Of a DNA stretch of 41,161 bases, positions 34,736 through 41,161 are shown in pieces (position 1 is the stretch's first letter; every line of letters starts with the position of its first letter). Made by a program: the position numbers and the translations under genes. The notes under the pieces are model-generated. The model was not told where the DNA came from, did not search any database, and was given only the letters and a program-made list of their open reading frames with translations. The stretch is from Syntrophaceae bacterium UBA6112. GTDB taxonomy: Bacteria > Desulfobacterota > Syntrophia > Syntrophales > UBA5619. The DNA is taken from assembly GCA_002423465.1 (NCBI GenBank), contig DIWG01000031.1:1-41161 (forward strand), given 5' to 3'.

Positions 34736-35533
34736 ATGGTTGACATCCTTTTGCAGGAGAGAACGGAAGAAGGGATCCTGATCCTGACGCTGAACCGTCC
34801 CGAGGCGATGAACTGCTTCAATTTCGATCTGCTCGCGGAACTGTCCGACACGATCCGCGAAGCAAACTTCGACATAGGTCTGCGCTGCATCATCATCACC
34901 GGCGCCGGCGGAGAAGATGCAAAGAAGGCCTCCTTTTCGACGGGGGCGGATCTCAAGGAGCGCCGGACGATGAGCCCCGATCAGGTCCGGCGGTTCATCT
35001 TCACGATCCGCAACACCTTCACCGCCGTCGAGCAGGTCCGGGTTCCGGTCATCGCCGCAATCAACGGCTTCGCGTTCGGCGGCGGGATGGAGCTGGCGCT
35101 TGCCTGCGACCTCCGGATCGCATCCTCCAGTGCGATCATGGGCCTCACGGAGACGAGCCTTGCGATCATCCCCGGGGCGGGTGGAACGCAGCGGCTGCCC
35201 CGGATCGTCGGCATCGCCAGGGCGAAAGAGCTGATCTTTACCGCCCGGCGGATCGACGCCAAAACGGCCCTGGAGATCGGCTTGGTGAACCATGTCATGG
35301 AACCGCTGGAATTGATGCCGGCGGTGCTGGGACTGGCCCGGGAAATCGCGAAGAACGGTCCGATCGGCGTCGCCCAGGCCAAGTTTGCAATCAATTGCGG
35401 AATGGAGGCATCGCTGGGGGTGGCCCTGCCGCTGGAGTCAAAGGCCTATGAGGCTACGATTCCGACGAAGGACAGACTCGAGGCGCTGGCCGCCTTCGCG
35501 GAGAAACGGAAGCCCGTCTTCAAAGGGGAATAG
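34736..35533 (+). CDS. Enoyl-CoA hydratase/isomerase family, methylglutaconyl-CoA hydratase-like
   Basis: This crotonase-fold enzyme, 265 residues, hydrates an enoyl-CoA. The oxyanion-hole region is SFSTGADLKERRTMS, and the two catalytic glutamates are Glu119 (GGGMELALACD) and Glu139 (LTETSLAIIPGAGGTQRLPR). The latter stretch closely follows the AUH/LiuC branch (3-methylglutaconyl-CoA hydratase). With the MCC-like carboxyltransferase upstream this suggests the leucine/isovalerate route toward HMG-CoA, but a general short-chain hydratase cannot be excluded. It is the last gene of the plus-strand acyl-CoA cluster and converges on the TauE/SafE gene. Confidence 0.88.
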   Translation: MVDILLQERTEEGILILTLNRPEAMNCFNFDLLAELSDTIREANFDIGLRCIIITGAGGEDAKKASFSTGADLKERRTMSPDQVRRFIFTIRNTFTAVEQVRVPVIAAINGFAFGGGMELALACDLRIASSSAIMGLTETSLAIIPGAGGTQRLPRIVGIARAKELIFTARRIDAKTALEIGLVNHVMEPLELMPAVLGLAREIAKNGPIGVAQAKFAINCGMEASLGVALPLESKAYEATIPTKDRLEALAAFAEKRKPVFKGE

Positions 35534-35578
35534 GATACTCTGAAATTCCCTTTGTCATTTAATCCCGGCGCCCGTGGT

Positions 35579-36340
35579 CTATGCGTTCCATATTCTGAGT
35601 ATCAGGGTAATAAAAAGAATCGCGAACACGATCAGAAGAAAGACCTTTATGAATTGCTGCCCTTTCTTGATGGCCAGATTGCTTCCCAGATAACCTCCGG
35701 CCAGATTCGACAGTGCGATTGGAATTCCAATAGCGTAGAGGACCTTGCCGGCAAAAGCGAAAGTCACGAACGATCCGATGTTCGATGCCAGATTGAACAC
35801 CTTTGAAATGGCCGATGCATGAATCAGGTTAAGCCCCAGGAATATGTAGAATCCAAAGATCAGGAACGTTCCGGTTCCCGGTCCGAAAAAACCGTCATAA
35901 AATCCAATGACAAGACAAAACAGTGGTGTGTAAAGGTATAGATCGTTCTTTGAGAAGTCGGATATCGATGTCTTTAATTGTTTCTTCGGCAGGAATGTAA
36001 CAATGGCTGTAATCGGCAGCATGAATATGATGATCTTTGCCGTGGTATTTTGATCGATGAGCAGAATGGCCTTTGTCCCTATGACCGAGCCTATGAGTGA
36101 AAACGCCAATCCAAAGCCGGCAATTTTCCAGATCACCTTTCCGTTTCGCATAAAATTGGCCAGTGCCATGGATGTTCCAAAGATGCCCGCAAATTTATTG
36201 GTACCCAAAACGACCTGGGGTGGAATACCGGCGAGCAGCAACGAGGGGATCAGGATCAACCCGCCTCCTCCCGCAATACCATCGACAAATCCTGCCAGGA
36301 AAGACATCAGGGACAGCAATAGGATAACGATCGGATCCAT
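35579..36340 (-). CDS. TauE/SafE family (TSUP) membrane transporter
   Basis: This 253-residue inner-membrane protein has about eight hydrophobic segments. The two family signatures are SFLAGFVDGIAGGGGLILIP near the start and VIGFYDGFFGPGTGTFLIFG in the middle, each opening one structural repeat. The family exports or imports sulfur-containing or other small organic anions; the substrate here is unknown. It is richer in A+T than the acyl-CoA genes on the other strand. It begins after GGAGGAG and lies 49 bases downstream of the yaiI-like gene on the same strand. Confidence 0.9.
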   Translation of the reverse strand: MDPIVILLLSLMSFLAGFVDGIAGGGGLILIPSLLLAGIPPQVVLGTNKFAGIFGTSMALANFMRNGKVIWKIAGFGLAFSLIGSVIGTKAILLIDQNTTAKIIIFMLPITAIVTFLPKKQLKTSISDFSKNDLYLYTPLFCLVIGFYDGFFGPGTGTFLIFGFYIFLGLNLIHASAISKVFNLASNIGSFVTFAFAGKVLYAIGIPIALSNLAGGYLGSNLAIKKGQQFIKVFLLIVFAILFITLILRIWNA

Positions 36341-36388
36341 TTGTTTAGAAGCTCCTCCGATACCGGCGGCTGTGTGCGAGCAAGCCGT

Positions 36389-36850
36389 TCATCCCTTTTC
36401 CTCCTTCAGCCGGTGAATCAGGAAACGGTCGAGCTGGTCGGCAAAGGCCTGGCTGTCCTTCTTCCCGAAGGCCGGCGGACCGCCCGTCATCAGGCCTTCA
36501 TCCCGCAGTTCGCTCAGGAGATCCCGCACGGCCAGACGGTCCTTGACATTCTCCTCCGTGTAAAGCTTGCCCCGGGGGTTCAGGGCGAAGGCCCCCTTGG
36601 AGACGACACGGTCTGCCAGCGGGATATCGGCTGTAATCACCAGATCGCCCGGCTCTGCCAACTCCACGATGCGGTCATCGGCGATGTCCGGCCCCTCGGG
36701 AACGAGAAGGCTCGAAATCAGCGGCGACGGTTCCGGGCGGACGGGCTTGTTGGCCACAAAGACGACGGGCACGCCCAGGCGAAGGGCAGCCCGGATCAGG
36801 ATTTCCTTCGCCGCCCGGGGAAATCCGTCCGCATCGACGTATATCTGCAT
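36389..36850 (-). CDS. YaiI/UPF0178 (DUF188) family protein
   Basis: This 153-residue cytoplasmic protein has the DUF188 PIN-like pattern: YVDADGFPRAAKEI at the start, FVANKPVR, the acidic VITADIPLADRVVSKGA, LNPRGKLY with TEENV, and the final GGPPAFGKKDSQAFADQLDR. The family is widespread and its function is not established; the fold suggests a nuclease-like or metal-binding role. It is followed by the TauE/SafE gene and preceded by the YwbE-like gene, probably one transcript. Confidence 0.92.
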   Translation of the reverse strand: MQIYVDADGFPRAAKEILIRAALRLGVPVVFVANKPVRPEPSPLISSLLVPEGPDIADDRIVELAEPGDLVITADIPLADRVVSKGAFALNPRGKLYTEENVKDRLAVRDLLSELRDEGLMTGGPPAFGKKDSQAFADQLDRFLIHRLKEEKG

Positions 36851-36884
36851 GGAGGTCCTTTCCTAGGAATAATGGAGGCGCCCT

Positions 36885-37082
36885 TCAGGCGCCCAAAATC
36901 TCTTTCACCCGGCCGACGATGCCCCCCTCCAGGCGTACCTTGATGCCGTGAGGGTGGTGGGGCGACTTCGTGAGCAGATCCCTAACGACCCCTTCCGTAA
37001 GCGTACCGCTGCGCTGATCCTCTTTCCGGACCACTCTTACCCGCATGCCTGGTACAATGTCGGATCGGTTGTTGCCGTTCAT
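36885..37082 (-). CDS. YwbE family (DUF2196) small protein
   Basis: This 65-residue protein, start at ATG 37082 (MNGNNRSDIVPGMRVRVV), has the family pattern KEDQRSGTLTEGVVRDLLT, SPHHPHGIKVRLE and GIVGRVKEI. It probably forms a small beta-barrel. Function is unknown. An ATG six codons upstream (37100) is in frame but lies before the GAGGAC ribosome site of the chosen start. It lies 34 bases ahead of the yaiI-like gene. Confidence 0.88.
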   Translation of the reverse strand: MNGNNRSDIVPGMRVRVVRKEDQRSGTLTEGVVRDLLTKSPHHPHGIKVRLEGGIVGRVKEILGA

Positions 37083-37240
37083 GGGTCTGTCCTCTAACAT
37101 GGATCACCGTCAAAGCTATCGTTTCCTATTTTTCCATACCCGGCTACGGCTCGGTAGCCTCTGTGAACCGCCGGGTGGGCCTGCATGCCGGGTGGTGTGT
37201 GGGCCGGAGGAGAAAACCTCGGCTACTCGATTGAACAGAC

Positions 37241-38932
37241 TCATAAAGCCGGCCACAATTTGATGATCTTCTTTCCAAACTCCACTGCTCTCGCGATGAT
37301 GGCCGATTCATCCCACTGGCTAAACGCAAGCAATTCCTTGGTCATTTCTATTTCGGTCTTGCTGTAGTAATTAGTAACCTTTTCCACAAAACCTTTGTTC
37401 TTAGCATTTCTATTCAGCCGTTCCCCTAAAATTGAAAGGTTCCCAATGTGCCAAATATATGGTTCAAGTTTATCCTTGTTCGGCCACGCCGTGCTAGCGT
37501 TCTGAGGAAAGACATGCTCTATGTTAGCTTTATTCATGGCCACCTCTTTCGTAGCGGATTGCATACTATTGGCGATTTGAACCATGAGCCAGACAGCCTC
37601 AGCGCGCTCTAAAAATAATTCTGTCGTAGCCTTCGCCACTTCGTCTTCTTTCACCGACAGCTGTCTCAATCGAGTTTTGGCGGCTTCAAACTGTTTGGCA
37701 CTGGTCTCGCTCTGGGCAGCCAACGTACGGATTTCCCGTGCTGCCTCGTAGAAGGCCGATTCAAGATCAAGAGGATTTTGATTCGAAACCAATACGTACC
37801 GGATGTAGGTAGAAAGAATCGCCTTTGTCAGTTTTTCGAAATCCTGTTGCGAGAGACAGCGGTATCCTGACAGAAGTAAAGGCGGTGCGCTAGCAATGCG
37901 CAGGTACCTCACAATGCCGTCAAGGTCTGAGAGAACTTCCTTGGAGACAGGTATGTTGGCGTCTAACAGCGCGACATATGAATCACACTCGTCAGAACAC
38001 TGCTCGGCAAAATCAACGCTGTTAAGCTTCGAGTCGTCAAGATACCGCTTGATGGCAGAGAATAGACCTTCGGACTTGAGGTCTCCGTATCGAGATACCC
38101 ACATGTGACGAAGAAACCGGGAAACATCCCGCTTGCCCATTTGCTGAAGCATCGCATTCCAATGATGCCTTAACAATTGACGGGAGGTTTCGTCTGGCGC
38201 GCGCCTCATAAGAAGATTCAAGACAAGGTCAGGGACCGAGAGACGAAGTCCTCGATCATTTAGGGTTTCGAAGATGGTATATGCGTCTTCTTCGTTCTGC
38301 ACAATGATACCAATCAAAGTCATGCCCTTTGAAAGCGAATCACGCAGGGACTTCAGGATTTTTATAGCCTCGTCGTATGATTTCCCTTTTAAGAGATAAG
38401 CGATGCGGTCACTCGCAATTTGATAGGCTGTGACCATTAGACTGTGAGACCGCAGCTTGCTGTTGGGGATCGCCGGAGGGTCTGTCTTGATAGCTTTGAC
38501 AAAGAAAGGCTCATCCAGTTGACCGAGGGTCAAGGAGTAGCTAACGGGATCAGTGTCCTTCTCCACAAGCTCCCGCTGAATGTCGCGGGCAAAATCGGCA
38601 CCTTTCGTTGAACCAGATTTGTCTAATCCCCGAGCCGAGTCACGCATCGCAGCAAGAGCAATCGTTGAGGTAGCCAGTCTTTGCTGACCATCAAGTAGCT
38701 CAATGTGGTCTTCCTGCTGCATCACCACAATTGGTCCCAAGAAGTATGATGCTGTTTGGGGAACCTTCGCGAATTCCTTCTCAAAAAGAACAAGATCATC
38801 CCAAAACTGGTTCACCTGGGCTTTTTCCCAACTGTATGCCCGTTGAAAAGGTGGAAGTATCACGCGGCGGCGTTCGTAGCGTCCAAGAAGAGCACCTATA
38901 GTGTACTTATCAGTATCCAGTGTCTTGGTCAT
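37241..38932 (-). CDS. DUF262-DUF1524 protein (GmrSD/BrxU-like modification-dependent nuclease family)
   Basis: This 563-residue protein has an N-terminal DUF262 ParB-like domain (PPFQRAYSW at 27-35 and the nucleotide-binding DGQQR at 81-85, then FETLNDRGLRLSVPDL) and a C-terminal DUF1524 HNH-type domain (EHVFPQN with His473, HIGNLSILGERLNRNAKNKG). This two-domain layout is that of single-chain GmrSD type IV restriction enzymes, which cut phage DNA with modified bases; related proteins defend against phage. It is encoded alone, with a strong ribosome site (TAGGAGGTC) and a composition richer in A+T than its neighbours, consistent with a mobile defence gene. Activity is inferred. Confidence 0.88.
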   Translation of the reverse strand: MTKTLDTDKYTIGALLGRYERRRVILPPFQRAYSWEKAQVNQFWDDLVLFEKEFAKVPQTASYFLGPIVVMQQEDHIELLDGQQRLATSTIALAAMRDSARGLDKSGSTKGADFARDIQRELVEKDTDPVSYSLTLGQLDEPFFVKAIKTDPPAIPNSKLRSHSLMVTAYQIASDRIAYLLKGKSYDEAIKILKSLRDSLSKGMTLIGIIVQNEEDAYTIFETLNDRGLRLSVPDLVLNLLMRRAPDETSRQLLRHHWNAMLQQMGKRDVSRFLRHMWVSRYGDLKSEGLFSAIKRYLDDSKLNSVDFAEQCSDECDSYVALLDANIPVSKEVLSDLDGIVRYLRIASAPPLLLSGYRCLSQQDFEKLTKAILSTYIRYVLVSNQNPLDLESAFYEAAREIRTLAAQSETSAKQFEAAKTRLRQLSVKEDEVAKATTELFLERAEAVWLMVQIANSMQSATKEVAMNKANIEHVFPQNASTAWPNKDKLEPYIWHIGNLSILGERLNRNAKNKGFVEKVTNYYSKTEIEMTKELLAFSQWDESAIIARAVEFGKKIIKLWPAL

Positions 38933-39002
38933 GATAGGACCTCCTAAATGTCATTATCCCTCAATGTCTAATGCCTCTTGGTGACGCTGTAGTCAGGGAC
39001 GC

Positions 39003-39036
39003 GATTCATGCCGCCTCGCAATAGGCGGCATGAATC
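39003..39036. terminator. Perfect 14-bp hairpin between the CMD gene and the DUF262 gene
   Basis: GATTCATGCCGCCT (39003-39016), loop CGCAAT, then AGGCGGCATGAATC (39023-39036). There is no adjoining T-run in either direction, so rho-independent termination is uncertain. It lies in the gap 38933-39190, downstream of the CMD-family gene on the minus strand. It may instead be the end of a lost mobile element. Confidence 0.5.
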
Positions 39037-39190
39037 AGTTATTCTATTATTTCTGGATATCTCCATATTTGTTATGACCGTTTTTATATCACATCTATTA
39101 AAAACTATGTAAAATAAGCGGATTCCATCTGGCGGCTTTCTATCACTTTTCAAATGCTTTCGACATGCCGGTTGCAGAATCACCGCAACT

Positions 39191-39586
39191 TCACTTCTGG
39201 ATCGGCCATTCGCCGCGTTCCGTGAGAACGTTGCGGTAGACCGCCAATGCCTCGTTGACGGCGGGCATGCCGGCGTAGGTCGCCACCTGGAAGAAGAGCT
39301 CGGTCAGCTTCTTTGGGTCGCACCCCACGTTGAGGGCCGCGTTTACGTGGAGTTTCAGCTCGTCGCCGGAGCGCGTGGCGGCGAGGACCGCGCAGGCGAC
39401 CATCTGCCGCTCCTGAGAGGTCAGGACGGTGCGGGAGTATAGATTACCCGTGATGAAGCGGGAAAAATCGTTGGCCAGCTCCCGGTCGAACGCCTTCCAT
39501 GTCCGGTAGGGGGGATCCATTTTGACGCCGCCGGCGAAGAGTCTCTTCGCGGTTTCCTGTGTCTTCCGATCGATCTCGTCGGCCAT
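39191..39586 (-). CDS. Carboxymuconolactone decarboxylase family protein
   Basis: This small alpha-helical protein has 131 residues from ATG 39586, which follows GAGGAG; the longer open frame to 39778 runs into the deacetylase gene and is rejected. The CMD pattern is LTSQERQMVACAVLAATRSG, ELKLHVNAALNVGCDPKKLTE and FFQVATYAGMPAVNEA. There is no CXXC, so it is not an AhpD-type peroxidase and looks more like the PcaC branch, although no protocatechuate genes are near. It is the third gene of a minus-strand set with the deacetylase (gap 22 bases). Confidence 0.88.
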   Translation of the reverse strand: MADEIDRKTQETAKRLFAGGVKMDPPYRTWKAFDRELANDFSRFITGNLYSRTVLTSQERQMVACAVLAATRSGDELKLHVNAALNVGCDPKKLTELFFQVATYAGMPAVNEALAVYRNVLTERGEWPIQK

Positions 39587-39608
39587 AATGCACTCCTCAT
39601 CGATAATT

Positions 39609-40922
39609 CTATTTGACCAGAAAAACGCCCCGTTCGCGGTCCTGGAAATAGATCCGGTTGTGCTTTCCCCGGTTTGTTTTCTCGTAGAACATCTCCCCGT
39701 GGCTTCTGCACTCGGGGCAGCAACGCCCGGGAAGGATGACGGCGAAGATCCGGTTTCCCGTGTCGGCGATGGATTCAATCATGACCAGACCACCGCAGTC
39801 ATCGCAGACGCGGACCGTTTCCTCCTGCTGCTCGCTGATGCCGTCCGTGTCGTAATAGATGAATTTTTTCCGCTTCAGGTAACGGGCGGCGCCGACCAGC
39901 CTTGCCTTCATATCATAACGGTCTCTCCAGAGGCCCATGACTTTTGCCGTTTCCTCTTTGATGGTCCTCGTAATGTCGGCGGATTGACGAAGGGAAGCAG
40001 GGTTATAGTCCGGTTCCCGGACATGACTGTAATCGAGACCGGCCATTGCAAGGATGATTCCGACATTCACGTAGGGGAGGGCCTTTTCTATGGAATAGCC
40101 TCCCTCCAGGACGGCAATATCCGGGGCGAGTCTTTCATTGAGGAGGGCATATCCCTGTGCGGAAAAACGCATGTTTGTGATCGGATCGGTGTAGTGGTTG
40201 TCCTGACCGGCAGAGTTGATGACGAGATCCGGTTTGAATTCATCCAGGATCGGCAGGATCACGCGGTCGAGGGCCATCAGGAATCCCTCATCCGAGGTCT
40301 GCGGGGGAAGCGGGATATTGATGGTTGCCCCAAGGGCGTTCGGCCCGCCCGCCTCATCGGAGAAGCCGGTTCCGGGATAGAGGGTCCGGCCGTCCTGGTG
40401 GATGGAGATGCACAGGGTATCCGGATCGTTCCAATAGATATCCTGGGTGCCGTCTCCGTGGTGGCAGTCGGTATCGACGACGGCGATTCTTTTGGGGCCG
40501 TAATGCCGACGGATATATTCAATCATGATCGCTTCGATGTTCACATTGCAGAAGCCGCGGGCGCCGTGGACGACGAGCATCGCATGATGGCCGGGCGGAC
40601 GGACCAGGGCAAAGGCATTGTCGACTTCGCCGGAGAGGACCTTCTGCGCTGCCGTGATGGCGCCGCCCGCAGAGATGAGGTGAGATTCCGTAACCACGCT
40701 TCCCGCATCCGGGACGCAGATGTGCGCCCGGTTGATATCCTCCGCCGTTGCGATCCCGGGTTTGTACTCATGGATGTTGTCAAAGTCGAGGAGTCCCTCT
40801 TCGAAAACCTGGTCCTGGGTGTAGAGGAGACGTTCCTCTCGTTCAGGGTGGTTCGGCGAGATGGCCCAGTCGAAGGCGGGGAAGAAGATCAGGCCGGTTC
40901 TTTTGTGCGGTTTCAGCGGCAT
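39609..40922 (-). CDS. Histone-deacetylase-superfamily protein (AcuC/acetylpolyamine amidohydrolase-like) with C-terminal zinc ribbon
   Basis: This metal-dependent deacetylase of small acetylated amines or protein lysines has 437 residues. The arginase/deacetylase fold covers about 10-320: active-site GHH at 111-113, zinc ligands Asp152 and His154 (DTDCHHGDG) and Asp241 (AGQDNH), and LEGGYS with Tyr276. A second module follows, with Cys373/Cys376 and Cys402/Cys405 forming a probable zinc ribbon (CDDCGG and CCPEC). This is an uncommon addition. It overlaps the hydantoinase-A-like gene upstream by ten bases and is followed closely by the CMD gene. The substrate is unknown. Confidence 0.9.
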   Translation of the reverse strand: MPLKPHKRTGLIFFPAFDWAISPNHPEREERLLYTQDQVFEEGLLDFDNIHEYKPGIATAEDINRAHICVPDAGSVVTESHLISAGGAITAAQKVLSGEVDNAFALVRPPGHHAMLVVHGARGFCNVNIEAIMIEYIRRHYGPKRIAVVDTDCHHGDGTQDIYWNDPDTLCISIHQDGRTLYPGTGFSDEAGGPNALGATINIPLPPQTSDEGFLMALDRVILPILDEFKPDLVINSAGQDNHYTDPITNMRFSAQGYALLNERLAPDIAVLEGGYSIEKALPYVNVGIILAMAGLDYSHVREPDYNPASLRQSADITRTIKEETAKVMGLWRDRYDMKARLVGAARYLKRKKFIYYDTDGISEQQEETVRVCDDCGGLVMIESIADTGNRIFAVILPGRCCPECRSHGEMFYEKTNRGKHNRIYFQDRERGVFLVK

Positions 40923-41161
40923 AAGGCGCCCCCCCGTTTAAGGTTTGTAATGCAGCCGGGCTTGATCTGGACCTTGACCCGGATATTTTTCCCGGTTGTA
41001 TAGCACTCCCGCACCATGTTGAATTCCTGGGCTTCAACCACCTCAATCTCCAGATCCTCTTCGGCGGCGCCCATCTTCAGGACCTTTTCGCGGAGTTTTT
41101 CCCTGCCGATGCGGACGACATCCTCCATCGTGAAACGGGACGGAATGGTGGTTTGAAACCC
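40913..41161 (-). CDS. Hydantoinase/oxoprolinase A-like protein, C-terminal end only (cut by window edge)
   Basis: The frame is open from the window edge to TGA at 40913 and shows the last ~82 codons. SRFTMEDVVRIGREKL, then EVVEAQEFNMVRECY and TTGKNIRVKVQIKPGC, resemble the C-terminus of HyuA-type hydantoinase/acetophenone or acetone carboxylase subunits. An internal ATG at 41128 is not the start. It overlaps the deacetylase start by ten bases, implying coupled translation. Most of the protein is outside the window, so the name is tentative. Confidence 0.6.
   Translation of the reverse strand, partial: GFQTTIPSRFTMEDVVRIGREKLREKVLKMGAAEEDLEIEVVEAQEFNMVRECYTTGKNIRVKVQIKPGCITNLKRGGALCR

Noticed and set aside
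38968..39183. 71-codon minus-strand frame in the gap downstream of the CMD gene
   Set aside because: It runs through the perfect hairpin at 39003-39036, has no ribosome site and shows no family resemblance.

Overview
The window looks like a chromosome fragment from an anaerobic or syntrophic bacterium of the former Deltaproteobacteria (Desulfobacterota/Syntrophales-like). This rests on gene content: a GlcD/GlcF-type oxidase, an acyl-CoA gene cluster, a lone corrinoid protein, many PAS/cyclic-di-GMP proteins and sigma-54 promoters. It is an inference, because no rRNA or marker gene is present. Gene density is high, about 32 protein genes, with no rRNA, tRNA or CRISPR array recognised.

Layout. 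(1) 1-923: 5' part of queA on the minus strand. (2) 1.1-8.5 kb: a surface-protein cassette made of a TpsB-type outer-membrane transporter, a very unusual TpsA exoprotein carrying 264 uninterrupted Gly-X-Y collagen-like triplets, and a YkuD-like L,D-transpeptidase. (3) 8.7-17 kb: signalling genes. These are a degenerate ATPase-domain protein, a CHASE3-PAS-PAS histidine kinase, a single-domain response regulator, an HD-GYP response regulator and, on the other strand, a multi-PAS GGDEF-EAL protein. (4) 17-20 kb: a patchwork holding DUF2065, a YihY-like membrane protein, a UspA protein and a small lmo0937-type membrane protein, with decayed fragments of queA, mazG and an HD-GYP gene. (5) 20-23.6 kb: glcD-glcF-mazG on the minus strand. 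(6) 23.9-35.5 kb: 3-hydroxyacyl-CoA dehydrogenase, corrinoid protein, a complete Liv-type ABC transporter, acyl-CoA synthetase, a methylcrotonyl-CoA-carboxylase-like carboxyltransferase and a methylglutaconyl-CoA-hydratase-like crotonase. (7) 35.6-41.2 kb, minus strand: TauE/SafE, YaiI, YwbE, a solo DUF262/DUF1524 (GmrSD-like) protein, a CMD-family protein, an HDAC-like deacetylase with a zinc ribbon, and the 3' end of a hydantoinase-A-like gene.

The most notable signal is non-coding. Three diverged copies of one regulatory module occur at 1135-1281, 17042-17189 and 19733-19881. Each has a sigma-54 -24/-12 promoter (TTGGCAGG, four bases, TTGC) and, 96-98 bp upstream, a 34-bp pair of tandem 16-bp near-palindromic sites with 18-bp pitch. 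The modules point at tpsB, at the PAS-GGDEF-EAL gene and at the lmo0937-type gene. This suggests an RpoN regulon, under an activator not encoded here, that couples secretion of a collagen-like adhesin with cyclic-di-GMP turnover and an envelope protein.

The catabolic half can be read as uptake plus activation and beta-oxidation-like processing of a branched acyl compound (leucine/isovalerate-type), but the biotin-carboxylase partner and the HMG-CoA lyase are not in the window. Several small repeats (three ~65-nt inverted-repeat elements and two 86-88-nt palindromic elements flanking the acyl-CoA genes) and decayed gene ends show a history of duplication and deletion.
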